Below are positions 1-8,612 of a stretch of 64,000 nt of DNA, piece after piece. The notes beneath the pieces were generated by a model. The model was not told the DNA's origin. It saw only the letters and a list, made by a program, of their open reading frames with translations, and searched no databases. Location: the NCBI RefSeq assembly GCF_023101765.2, contig NC_064237.1:3773501-3837500 (forward strand). Direction: 5' to 3'. The stretch is from Spodoptera frugiperda (Eukaryota > Arthropoda > Insecta > Lepidoptera > Noctuidae). The translations under genes and the position numbers were made by a program. Each line of letters begins with the position of its first letter. Within the stretch, counting starts at the first letter, position 1.

Positions 1-832
1 GTTCTAAAAATTTGTGATACTTAAAGTTATCTTTTTATTGGTAAGTTCTTGTTAAAAATGGTTAAATATCGACCGTATGCCTTATCAAAACCTCTAGGTT
101 TTCTTAAAGTTAATTCATAATTTAATAGCAGAAAAAGCATTATTGTAAGTAAAAATAAATTCTACCTACACACTTACACACTTTAATTCATACTTATTTA
201 AATATTAAGACTATGAAATGCATCACCAGTCATAATAAAATAAATAGGTATTAATATGTTTTATTGTATAACTACCTATGTAAGTATAACTAGCAGCAAC
301 GCAAGGAAGTTTACTTAACATATTTAGACACCTTGCTTTTGGTCATTTAAATTTTGTATTAAAACTTGAATCTGGCAAAATGTGAGACACGCAGTCTCTA
401 AAATCATTAATCTGTTAGTATTAGCAATCGTACAATTCAACAATTTACTAATGGAGTATTTTCATTACAGTAAAGTACCTATACAAAATGTTAAATTCGT
501 TTACATAAAGTTCATTAAGTAGCAGATCTCACTCATAATTCATCGAGCCTCCATCACTCGGGTTTAACTTGGCAAGTAATTGCAACAATTGGCAGCTTGT
601 AGTCATTGGCCCCTCACGTTTCTTACGCATATAATTGTTTTTGAGATTTCATTTAACATCGTTATCTTCGAGGGGGGATAATTAACTTTCCTCCTCATAA
701 TTACTGATCACTGACTTGGTTGTAAACTTTCCCTTTATGATTATTTTCATCCGCACGTTGGTCCCTTGAAATTCGTTAATTACAGCAGCTCGATACGAGC
801 CAGACACAATCCTATCCTACGTATCTCAGGCT
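1..832. other. AT-rich 3' flank of the secreted-protein gene
   Basis: There is no open frame or recognisable repeat here. The stretch lies downstream of the minus-strand stop codon, so at least part of it should be 3' UTR. The only candidate processing signals are AATAAA hexamers read on the minus strand at 259-264 and 34-39. I see nothing else. Confidence 0.5.
259..264 (-). promoter_or_regulatory. candidate poly(A) signal
   Basis: AATAAA on the minus strand, about 570 nt downstream of the stop codon of the secreted-protein gene. It would give a 3' UTR of roughly 600 nt. Such hexamers are common by chance in AT-rich DNA, so this rests only on position and orientation. Confidence 0.25.
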
Positions 833-1705
833 TTAAGGGTAAAAGTTTTGAAGGGCGTCCGAGTATATGGAGTTGTAGGTGTCTCTGAGGACGTACACGT
901 TGTCTCCTGGCTTTCCATTGAACACGTACTGGCCTTTGAGGTTCGTTATTTTCGAGTTCGAGGGAGCCGGCTTTGGCTTAGGAGGTGAGTATGATGGTAC
1001 ATTGTACGCAGGCCTGGCGGGCATCATAGGCTGGCCTCCATAACCGAAGGGATCCACTTGTGGCATTTGAGGGAAGGAAGGTGCACCGCTCCACTGATAC
1101 ACTCCGGTTGGTTTTCCATTAGACACGAAGTCGATGGGTAGATTGATGAAAGGGTCGGCTACCTGAGGAGGCACTTGAGGAAGCATGGGAGCCATCGGTG
1201 GGCCTAGACTAGGGGGCTGAGACACGTAACCTAAGCCAGGAACAAACATGTAAGGAGTGGGAGGCAACCTAATATAGAAGATCGGGGAGTTTTCATATTG
1301 CAAGGAGTTAATGTTGTCGTTCGGGTACTGTCCGTTGCCGTTTTTCTTCTTGTTTTGCTGTCGGCGTCTGCTGGGGATGGTCCGCGAGAGGTCTTCGTCT
1401 TCGAAGTTTTCGTCGTTCACGGTGAAGTTAATGTCATCGTCGTCCTCAGTGAAGTCTATGCCCGATGAGAGGAAGGAGGGATAGAAACCGAACAGATTGA
1501 GAGCTTTGTTCCTCCTGCTCGTGATTGGTGCCTCCGTGGTGGTAGTGATCTCCTTGAAGTCATCCTGTAGTTTGTTCTCGCGGACTGTAGTGGGTTCTTC
1601 AGTCGGCAGCGCGGCTGCACGTGACCTCCTCGCTGGCGCGCCGCTACTGTGGCTCAGCAGTGCACACAGTACCACGACAACCAGCATTACTCTTGAGTAT
1701 TCCAT
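833..1705 (-). CDS. secreted proline-rich protein of unknown function
   Basis: This reads as 290 residues from the ATG at 1703-1705. I chose this start because a splice acceptor ends 7 nt upstream of it; the longer frame reaching to 1783 would run into the intron. Residues 1-22 form a typical signal peptide (basic start, VVVVLCALL core, small residues up to SSG before APA). A Thr/Glu-rich stretch follows, then an acidic patch (EDDDD and EDED), then a basic cluster (SRRRQQNKKK) that could be a proprotein-cleavage region. Next comes a long Pro/Met/Gln-rich segment (PPTP, PPSLGPPMAP). The C-terminus is Tyr/Asn-rich and ends in NFYP. The motif NGKP occurs twice in similar settings, FVSNGKPTGVYQW and YVFNGKPGDNVYVL, which suggests an internal repeat. 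I do not recognise the family. Composition fits an extracellular matrix, cuticle or silk-associated protein, but no catalytic or chitin-binding (R&R) motif is visible. The exon is free of stops and has higher GC than its surroundings, so a real gene is likely. Confidence 0.82.
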   Translation of the reverse strand: MEYSRVMLVVVVLCALLSHSSGAPARRSRAAALPTEEPTTVRENKLQDDFKEITTTTEAPITSRRNKALNLFGFYPSFLSSGIDFTEDDDDINFTVNDENFEDEDLSRTIPSRRRQQNKKKNGNGQYPNDNINSLQYENSPIFYIRLPPTPYMFVPGLGYVSQPPSLGPPMAPMLPQVPPQVADPFINLPIDFVSNGKPTGVYQWSGAPSFPQMPQVDPFGYGGQPMMPARPAYNVPSYSPPKPKPAPSNSKITNLKGQYVFNGKPGDNVYVLRDTYNSIYSDALQNFYP

Positions 1706-1712
1706 TGTCAGT

Positions 1713-1732
1713 CTGGAAATAAAAGAAACCCA
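1713..1732 (-). other. 3' splice acceptor before the coding exon
   Basis: Read on the minus strand the sequence is a pyrimidine-rich tract ending TTTATTTCCAG, with the AG at 1713-1714. The exon then starts at 1712 with ACTGACA before the ATG. The first intron therefore lies in the 5' UTR. The upstream exon and promoter lie at higher coordinates and I could not place them. Confidence 0.7.
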
Positions 1733-3247
1733 AATTGAATAACGAATCAGAAAAATGAACATTGAAATTATGAGAAACACCAACGCAATTTAAACGAACA
1801 TGAGAATGTGGATAAATAATAAAGTTATTACACGAGGACCTTTTTATGGGATTGGTAAAAATATAAACGAACATAATTGATGCTGTTCACAAAGTAAAAA
1901 GGCCAGTGCGAAAATAAGAAATACTTAAATGAAACAAAATGAAGATAAATCTCTCTTTAATTTCCATTCGAGTACAAACAGCGCGGAGGTAATTATTTAC
2001 ATTTTTAAATTAGCCGGAGGTTCGAGCGAATAACACATTCACACATTACTGCTGTGTATTTAGCATCAATCAAGTGTGCTGGCCACTCATTAAAAAACAA
2101 TAAATGAGCAATAAGTATCAATATACCAATATACCGAGACGGTGGAACCATTTTGTAGCAGTTTGTATGTGTATCATTAAGAGAGACGAGTCGTGTGTTT
2201 TAAAAATAGCAGCCCAAGTTAATAGTTGTTTAACTAGGCATCGTATTACCCACTGTTCTAAGTTTCATTATATTTTATGATCTAGGAAAATAAGTTTTAG
2301 AGCAAATATAGCATTATTACAATTCTTAAGTACCTAATACAATGTTACACGATATAATAAGGTTTCCTTGGCATATTATCCAAGGAGATGCACATACTAT
2401 TAGTTTGGTGCCTAACACAAGACACTTGGCAATAATTTGTGTTCATGACACATAAATTTAAACTGAAAAAGGATATATTCAAGAACTTATATTCCTAACT
2501 AAAAATATTATAAGATAATATACACGCCTATAAAACAAAATCACCCTACGTAATAGTCACTTGCAAACACTTTCTTAAGCTGTCTATTTTTTATGACGAA
2601 GCAGTCATACTCCGTCATTGGCTCCAACCAACAGGATGTGTAAAAAAAATGTAACACTCATGTAGTCAGGGCGGTTCTCAAGGTCGGTTAGTACCCTAGC
2701 ACTTATATCCAGTAATCTATTCAGTCCTAGCGTTTACTTAAGACAGGCGCAAATTAAATGGCTTTTTTGGATGAAATAAGAACTGGATGCTGTCACTACT
2801 AGTGCTCCGAGGAAGGTTTATGATCTTGAGAGTAGAGAATCGGTATCTGTATCCATACCTGGTAGATATATTTATTTGCATATAATAGAGTATAATTAAA
2901 TGTGTTTTTAATTAGAAAAAAACTTTGTTTATTAAAAGTGTATTTCTGCCGGCAATAGCCAGACTTATAAAAATAAGAAATAGATACAGGATGAAACTGT
3001 CGATCAATTCTTGAAACCTGGCAAATCGTGTTATTGCCTCAAACACGCTTGTTGAGAAAACTAGAAAAATCCGCCGACTCCGCTTCGTTACGATTAACAT
3101 CCGGGTAAATAAAACACATTTTAATAGAAAGACGTTTATTATCCAGATATTTACAGCGCGGATGTGCAGACGTTTGATCGATAACAAGCAATAGAAAGTT
3201 TATTGCAACTTCTGCTGCAACCGAGCATTGCAGTGCAACCATTCAGC
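1733..3247. other. AT-rich non-coding stretch (probable 5' intron)
   Basis: It contains no convincing open frame or known repeat. The small minus-strand frames at 2912-3242 have no coding character that I can see. Just before the LINE insertion, TGCAAC occurs three times within about 35 bp (near 3204, 3215 and 3232). If the secreted-protein gene has a long 5' intron, this is inside it and the LINE is an intronic insertion opposite to the gene. Confidence 0.45.
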
Positions 3248-3262
3248 TTTCCAAGTACCCAT
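3248..3262. repeat. left target-site duplication of the LINE
   Basis: TTTCCAAGTACCCAT, identical over all 15 bases to 7563-7577 and differing in the base on each side (C against A before, C against G after). It sits exactly where a truncated ORF1 would begin. A duplication of about this size is what R1-type target-primed insertion leaves. Confidence 0.85.
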
Positions 3263-4117
3263 CCGGTGCAAAATAAGCTCTCGTATGCCGAATCGTTAAA
3301 ACTGCGTTTGCCCAGCAAGATCGCGCCCGCGATGGAATCCCGCGCGCCGCTTCCGTGTGTTGTCGCCTACCCCACAACCGAGCGCTCAGCTGATTTTGCG
3401 TCGTCATCGGCGACTAAACAGGCGCTTATGAAGGCGATTAAACCTTGCGACGACGGTTTTCAAATTGTAGGAGTTAAAAAAACCGCGAAGTCGGGTGTCG
3501 TATTGCGTGTTGCTGACGAGCGGCAGATAAAGAAACTTGAGTCCGTAGCAGCGATTCGTACCGCCGGTTTGCGTTTGGAAAAGCCAAAAGGTCGTAGGCC
3601 GCGTATCCTTGTCAAGGACATCCCGGGTTCTATGGAGGACGCCGCGTTTTTGACCTCACTGTATCGTCAAAATATTAGTGGGGAAATCGAAGTAAAGGAG
3701 CAAGATTTTATTAAATCTTGTAAAATTACCCGCCGGCGTACTTTGCAAAACGGTCGTAAGTGGGTTGGCATTGAACTAGACGCTAATATACGTAAACATC
3801 TTGTTACGACAAAAGATAAACTTTTTATAGATTGGGCAACTTGCCGATTCATAGGCGATGTAGAATTAGTTAAATGCCACTTGTGTCAGCAGTTCGGCCA
3901 CGTTAGGAAACATTGCACGGTTAAAACACCCACCTGCGGTAATTGTGCTGAGGCGCATGAATCACACGACTGCCCTCATATAAATAATAAAAATTTTATT
4001 CCAACATGCGTGGCGTGCAAACGTTTCAAAAAACCTCACGACCACCGTTGTGGTTCGCCCGAGTGTGGCACCTACAAAGCTAAACTCGAACAACTCATAT
4101 TAAACACCACCTATTAA
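3263..4117 (+). CDS. R1-clade ORF1, gag-like zinc-knuckle protein, N-terminus missing
   Basis: The 284 codons remaining inside the element encode an RNA-binding gag-like protein that should package element RNA. Three zinc knuckles lie near the C-terminus (codons 3875-4051): CHLC-x4-H-x4-C, CGNC-x3-H-x4-C, and CVAC-x6-H-x3-C. This is the R1-clade order. The frame can be extended upstream to an ATG at 3203, but those 20 residues come from flanking DNA and the target duplication, so the ATG is fortuitous. R1-clade ORF1 proteins are usually well over 400 residues, so roughly the N-terminal third or more is missing. The stop at 4115-4117 is followed 8 nt later by the ATG of ORF2 in another frame, which fits translation of ORF2 by termination and re-initiation. 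Confidence 0.9.
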   Translation, partial: PVQNKLSYAESLKLRLPSKIAPAMESRAPLPCVVAYPTTERSADFASSSATKQALMKAIKPCDDGFQIVGVKKTAKSGVVLRVADERQIKKLESVAAIRTAGLRLEKPKGRRPRILVKDIPGSMEDAAFLTSLYRQNISGEIEVKEQDFIKSCKITRRRTLQNGRKWVGIELDANIRKHLVTTKDKLFIDWATCRFIGDVELVKCHLCQQFGHVRKHCTVKTPTCGNCAEAHESHDCPHINNKNFIPTCVACKRFKKPHDHRCGSPECGTYKAKLEQLILNTTY

Positions 4118-4125
4118 ATAATAAT

Positions 4126-7100
4126 ATGGATAGGTTGACTATAGGGCAACTAAATCTACATAACGACAGGGTTGCGACGTCCGAGTTAGACAAACTAATA
4201 GTCGACTATCAGCTTGACATTGTACTTGTTCAAGAACAGTATCAAAATGCCCACTTAAGGCACAGGGTAGTGCAGCTGAACAGTAGGTCACGAGCTGGAA
4301 TTTACGTCACGAGATCATCTAATTTCACAGTAACATCTATAACTAATTTAATGACGTCACACTGTGCCGTGGCGGAGATTGCCTCAGAAAACTTTAAACT
4401 TTACGCTGTGAGCTGTTACTTTCAATATTCTGACTCAGTTACTCCTCACATTCATCACCTCCGTCACGTCTTGCAGTCGCTTGCGGGCTCCAAAATTATA
4501 ATTGGCGCCGACGTTAATGCGTCTTCATCCTTATGGTATGGCAAAGTTAGGGCTACTGACATGGAGCGGCGTTGTGCCGTTGAAGAATTCATTGCCGAAA
4601 TGAATCTCTCCATACATAACACCCCTGATGCACCACCTACTTTTTGCAGCCAAATGGGCGAATCTTGTATTGACGTCACACTTTCTAGTTCGGACGTTAG
4701 CTTGGATAGGTGGCGTGTCCTACCGGATGCGTCATGTAGTGACCATCGCCTGATCGTGTACGAATTTGTCTCGGGATTACCCCGGGGTCCAACGCTTTGC
4801 AGTAGTGGCTTTAGATATAAAACTAAGGGCGCGGACTGGAACTTCTTTAGCTTATTATTTGCATCTCAGGCCACAGACTTCACTCGCAAAGACCTTTCGG
4901 CAGAAGAAGGTGCTGAAATCATGTCGGATACTTTTACTTACTGTGCCGACATTGCGTTTGGTCGGGGATCCTTGACCAGTACGCGCAGATGTGACTGGTG
5001 GAATAATTATCTAGTCGAACAACGTAAATGTTTTCGTAAAGCGCGCAAACAATTAAATAGACTAAAAAAACGTAAAGTTACTGGTTTTGCATTTGATGAA
5101 GCATTGATTGCGTTTAGAGTTGCCAGGTCACGTTATAGGGCTTCAGTGGAGAAAGCTAAGGGTAACCTGTTGCGGAGAGTAGTGCAGAGGCTGGAAAGCG
5201 AGGGTCCGTGGTCGCCTCTGTACCATGAGTTCAAAGCCAATAGATCCGTCGATCTGGCGTTCGTACAGAACATAAAAGTCAACAATGTTCACACCACTGG
5301 TATTGAGGAGACAACGGAAGTTCTACTCGATGAACTCATCCCTGACGATGTATCCGAGACAGATAGCGATTATCATCAACAGATTAGGTCGTGGGCGGCT
5401 ATACCACCCAATTCACCGGTGTCTGATCTACCTTCCATCAATGAGCTCGTAACTGTTATTAAAACGTTGCCTATGAATAAATCGTCTGGTGAGGATAAAG
5501 TTTCAAATAAAATGATAATAGAAGCGTGCAAATCTGCGGCTGACGCGATCCTGTCTGTCTTTAATCGTTGTATAGCGGAGGGCGTCTTTCCTCGTATATG
5601 GCGACGTGGATTCATTCGCATAATACCTAAGAATGGAAATAAACCACCCGATGACCCTAAGTCATACCGGCCTATTACGCTTTTACCATCATTAGGAAAA
5701 CTTCTTGAGCGGCTTATCGTTCCTCGTTTGCTGCCCGGTGGACCGAAATATCACAATAATCAATTTGGTTTTACTGTGGGTAAATCTACTGTAGACGCAG
5801 CTCTCTCTGTCCGAACCATAGTGACTTCGTCTGAGCACAAATATGTAGTAGGCATTTTTCTAGACATTTCCGGTGCCTTTGATAACGCGTGGTGGCCAAT
5901 GCTACTCCTTAAACTGAAGGGTCGTGGTTGCTTTAGTAACATATACAAACTATTATACACTTATTTTCTTCATGGTTCTGTAAAACTGAAACTTGGTAAT
6001 TTTTCTCGGTCGAAGTCGTTGTCAATGGGATGTCCTCAGGGCTCGGTTATTGGCCCGTATCTGTGGAATTTAGGGTTTGATGACTTGCTCGCGACCCCCC
6101 TTCCTTCTGGTTGTACGTTGACTGGATATGCGGATGATGGCCTTTTGTTAATACAATCAAATACTCGAGCCGGACTAGAGAATTTAGCTAAGGACTGCCT
6201 CAGTAGGATCTCGCGATGGGGCGAACGTAATCGATTAACTTTTGCACCCCATAAAACCTATCAATTATTGCTTAAAGGAAATTTGAAATCATGGCCGTCT
6301 ATTAAATTCAATAACGTTCCCGTCAAACGTAAGGAGTCGGTTTGCTATCTCGGTCTAGTCCTAGAAAAAAACTTTTCTTTTATTGAACATATTAAGACTA
6401 TTAGTGAGAAAGCCAAAAACAATTTCTATGCGCTCACGCGAATTTCGAAGGCTACCTGGGGTCTCTCTTTTCTTACGCTCAGAACCATCTACGGAGCAAC
6501 CTACCTGGGATGCGTGTGCTACGGGGCACCAGTGTGGGCTGATAGGGCCACAATAGGCGCGGTACGGCGAAAGCTTCTCCAAGGTCAGCGTCTAGCCTTG
6601 ATCTTTCTGTGTAAGGCTTATAGGACGGTTAGCACAGAGGCCCTACCTGTGCTCGCGGGACTACTTCCAGTCGATCTTGAGGTGCAGCGACGTGCTGCCA
6701 TGTACTATAATGCGAGACCTAACTTTTCCGCAAACTTTCTAGCACAACGTGATCGAAGCAAAATTGATAGATTGCTCAAGCCTTTAACGGACGTCTGGGA
6801 TGAACTTCTGACTGAGTGGCAGTGTAGATGGGAATCTTCTACCAAGGGCCGCCACCTCTATCAGTTCTTTCCATCCGTGCATGAGCGTCTGGAGAGGACA
6901 TGGTTGGAGGTGGATCACTGTGTTGCCCAATTTCTTACTGGCCATGGCAACTTTAAAAGCAAATTGTTCTCATTTAAACTCGTTGATTCACCATGGTGCC
7001 AATGTTCGACAGCGGAGTTGCAACATGAGCAATCCGCCCATCACATACTCTGGGAGTGTGGTCTCTGGCAATCTGAGCGTGACACTATGTTGGATAATTT

Positions 7101-7206
7101 AATTGTTTCATCAGGTGTAGTTTATTACACGGACCTTGTGGAGTCTCGAGCAAATTTCCGTGCGTTTAGGCGTTTTTGCCATACCTATTATTGGAAGCAA
7201 GTATAA
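4126..7206 (+). CDS. R1-clade ORF2: APE endonuclease and reverse transcriptase
   Basis: This 1026-residue polyprotein nicks the target DNA and primes reverse transcription of element RNA there. The endonuclease domain covers about residues 1-215, with catalytic candidates N10 (LNLHN), E37 (VLVQEQY), D129 and N131 (GADVNAS) and D206-H207 (SDHR). The reverse transcriptase covers about residues 440-760: SYRPITLLPSLGKLLE fingers motif, motif A with D580 (FLDISGAFD), motif B (SMGCPQGSVIGP), motif C with Y668-ADD (residues 668-671), and motif D/E (YLGLVL). A C-terminal zinc knuckle uses C958, C960, H973 and C978 (HHILWEC). All catalytic residues are present and there is no internal stop, so the protein could be functional. 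Length matches full-length R1-clade ORF2. The frame is open back to 4084, overlapping ORF1, but the first ATG is at 4126. Confidence 0.95.
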   Translation: MDRLTIGQLNLHNDRVATSELDKLIVDYQLDIVLVQEQYQNAHLRHRVVQLNSRSRAGIYVTRSSNFTVTSITNLMTSHCAVAEIASENFKLYAVSCYFQYSDSVTPHIHHLRHVLQSLAGSKIIIGADVNASSSLWYGKVRATDMERRCAVEEFIAEMNLSIHNTPDAPPTFCSQMGESCIDVTLSSSDVSLDRWRVLPDASCSDHRLIVYEFVSGLPRGPTLCSSGFRYKTKGADWNFFSLLFASQATDFTRKDLSAEEGAEIMSDTFTYCADIAFGRGSLTSTRRCDWWNNYLVEQRKCFRKARKQLNRLKKRKVTGFAFDEALIAFRVARSRYRASVEKAKGNLLRRVVQRLESEGPWSPLYHEFKANRSVDLAFVQNIKVNNVHTTGIEETTEVLLDELIPDDVSETDSDYHQQIRSWAAIPPNSPVSDLPSINELVTVIKTLPMNKSSGEDKVSNKMIIEACKSAADAILSVFNRCIAEGVFPRIWRRGFIRIIPKNGNKPPDDPKSYRPITLLPSLGKLLERLIVPRLLPGGPKYHNNQFGFTVGKSTVDAALSVRTIVTSSEHKYVVGIFLDISGAFDNAWWPMLLLKLKGRGCFSNIYKLLYTYFLHGSVKLKLGNFSRSKSLSMGCPQGSVIGPYLWNLGFDDLLATPLPSGCTLTGYADDGLLLIQSNTRAGLENLAKDCLSRISRWGERNRLTFAPHKTYQLLLKGNLKSWPSIKFNNVPVKRKESVCYLGLVLEKNFSFIEHIKTISEKAKNNFYALTRISKATWGLSFLTLRTIYGATYLGCVCYGAPVWADRATIGAVRRKLLQGQRLALIFLCKAYRTVSTEALPVLAGLLPVDLEVQRRAAMYYNARPNFSANFLAQRDRSKIDRLLKPLTDVWDELLTEWQCRWESSTKGRHLYQFFPSVHERLERTWLEVDHCVAQFLTGHGNFKSKLFSFKLVDSPWCQCSTAELQHEQSAHHILWECGLWQSERDTMLDNLIVSSGVVYYTDLVESRANFRAFRRFCHTYYWKQV

Positions 7207-7562
7207 CAGCTCACGCATAGGACCCATTTAGTATTAGCATTTAATATTTTAGTTTTAAGTAAAATTTCCGTGGTGCTTGGCGACTGGGCTTCTCCCAGTT
7301 GTGCAGTCTCTTTTGTGCCTTAAGGCTTAAGTCATCCTGTCTCCTGCATTAAATTCACCGAGGGAAGTGGAAACTATCGTTTTCTTTTCTTCTCCTCTAA
7401 TAACATCTTCTGATTTGTTTCGTTGCGGGATCCAAGACAGTCATTCATTTCCCTGGGACGCGCCGGACTTCAGTGTTCCGGTGTTTTCATGTTTGTATCT
7501 ACTGTAGATCCTGGCTTACAGGAGTTGCAGCGGTATGGGAGGTTGTGGCGGGCTTGTCCCTA
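7207..7562 (+). other. 3' UTR of the LINE with a terminal hairpin element
   Basis: This non-coding tail is less AT-rich than the host DNA. At 7281-7301 CGACTGGG and CCCAGTTG can pair around a CTTCT loop (one G-U pair), and GCCTTAAGGC at 7317-7326 is a 10-bp palindrome. In R1-type elements the 3' UTR RNA is what the reverse transcriptase recognises, so these structures are candidates for that signal. No poly(A) precedes the target duplication. Confidence 0.7.
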
Positions 7563-7577
7563 TTTCCAAGTACCCAT
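7563..7577. repeat. right target-site duplication of the LINE
   Basis: Second copy of TTTCCAAGTACCCAT, perfect over 15 bp. It directly follows the non-polyadenylated element end and marks the return to host DNA. The inferred empty site would run from the AACCATTCAGC flank through one copy of the repeat into GTTTCAATAAAAG. Confidence 0.85.
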
Positions 7578-7581
7578 GTTT

Positions 7582-7620
7582 CAATAAAAGTTTTCCTAGA
7601 AAACTCATGAACTTTTATTG
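7582..7620. repeat. 11-bp inverted repeat with convergent AATAAA hexamers
   Basis: CAATAAAAGTT at 7582-7592 is perfectly inverted at 7610-7620 (AACTTTTATTG) around a 17-nt spacer. A nested AGTTTT/AAAACT pair sits at 7589-7605. Each arm contains AATAAA on its own strand, so the hairpin carries poly(A) signals in both directions. It belongs to the host target DNA, immediately beside the LINE end. Confidence 0.6.
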
Positions 7621-8322
7621 GTCCATTTTATGTTTTCATGTGATGTTTAAATCACTTATGCAATGCGCACGAGTTCTTTCCTAATTAGTACGTTATAGTT
7701 TTGTAATTGTTTTATTGGTTTGATTTATTCTCCAGCGCCTTGGTCCAGTGCTTGGAGAACTACCGGGTAGGAACACCACGCTAACATTCGTTAGTTTGTT
7801 AATAAGAAAAATATTATTGAAATAAATGTTAGAGCTACTGTGAAAAGTTACTACTATTGGTTTTCAAAATTCTTTACTTAGGTCTAATACAGCGTAAGCT
7901 ATTGTGCCAAATCTACTTAATATTACATTAATTGAGTTTCTGTGTATTGAAATAACGTTATTTGCCCTTTCGGTTTCTTCAAATTTCAATTTATATAGTT
8001 CTGACAGTCAAGAGAGATGTAGCCATTGATGTATATGAATGCAGCATTAAATATATTGTCTAGTTACAATGTAGTCAGTTGTAGTGCTCCAGGCTACAGC
8101 TATAAATATTCTCGTGTTTACTGAACGACTGTACCAAGTGTTGCATGACGGTAATGTGCTAATGCAGATTAACCACTGTTTGTCTTCCAGTCAAATGCAA
8201 TTATTTTACTATTAAAAACAAATAATTTTATGTACTTTGTCTTGATACTATGTTGCAGATAATAAGTCTAGATGGATTACTTTACAATTGTGTTTTTACT
8301 GCTCAGTACAGAGATTAAGATA
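7621..8322. other. non-coding stretch
   Basis: AT-rich with no open frame. One GC-richer patch near 7730-7795 (CTTGGTCCAGTGCTTGGAG onwards) could be an old repeat, but I cannot assign it. Confidence 0.4.
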
Positions 8323-8383
8323 ATCATCATCATCAATAGCCTGTGACCGTGACTACGTCCACTGCTGGACTATGGGCTTCCTA
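8323..8383 (-). mobile_element. 3' end fragment of an RTE-type LINE
   Basis: Read on the minus strand it runs CCAGCAGTGGACGTAG and ends in a run of GAT/ATG triplets. The CAGCAGTGGAC block followed by (ATG)n is the common 3' terminus of lepidopteran RTE-like LINEs, covering the last residues of ORF2 and the simple-repeat tail. About 60 bp remain, so it is a dead, heavily 5'-truncated copy. A second, better preserved copy lies at 62791-62868 in the same orientation. Confidence 0.6.
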
Positions 8384-8492
8384 TTACATTATAACACAAG
8401 AAAATTTTATGTTTCATTTGCCATAATATTCTTGATATGTTTTATTTCCTTGCGTTTAGGATTTTTTTTTAGTAAAAACGTCCAAAGATTTC

Positions 8493-8612
8493 GTCCGCCT
8501 TGGGTGCAGCGAGAGGGAGTGTCAGACAGACTGAAAATCACCCCATTCCTACTCTTGCTTTTCGAGCCGGAGCCCCGGTAATCCGCTAGGCAGTTCGCAA
8601 CTACGAGTCGGT
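8493..8612 (+). repeat. dispersed lepidopteran repeat, family A
   Basis: It contains GAGAGGGAGTGTCAGAC, then CACCCCATTCCTACTCTTGC, then TTTTCGAGCCGGAGCCCCGG and CGCTAGGCAGTTCGCA. The same blocks occur inverted at 54319-54459 and, more decayed, at 14359-14422. I recognise the series as a very common short interspersed repeat of moths and butterflies but cannot name it. Confidence 0.7.

Larger units (their letters stand above)
3263..7562 (+). mobile_element. R1-clade non-LTR retrotransposon, 5'-truncated
   Basis: The element is bounded by a perfect 15-bp direct repeat. It contains the 3' part of a gag-like ORF1, a complete ORF2 with AP-type endonuclease and reverse transcriptase, and a 356-nt 3' UTR. 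The layout is typical of the R1 clade (R1, SART, TRAS and relatives): ORF1 with three CCHC knuckles, then ORF2 with N-terminal APE endonuclease and a C-terminal CCHC finger. The 3' end (GGCTTGTCCCTA) has no poly(A) or simple-repeat tail. The flanks are not 28S rDNA or a TTAGG telomeric array, so this is not in an R1, TRAS or SART target. Lack of stops or frameshifts across about 3.9 kb of coding sequence points to a recent insertion. Confidence 0.93.

Noticed and set aside
1497..1742. Plus-strand open frame opposite the secreted protein
   Set aside because: It is antisense to a well-supported coding exon and crosses its splice acceptor.
3203..3262. First 20 codons and ATG of the 304-codon ORF1 frame
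   Set aside because: They lie outside the target duplication boundary, so the start is fortuitous and the real ORF1 N-terminus is missing.
3263..7562. Classic 28S-specific R1, or telomeric TRAS/SART insertion
   Set aside because: The flanks are unique AT-rich DNA, with no rDNA or TTAGG repeats.
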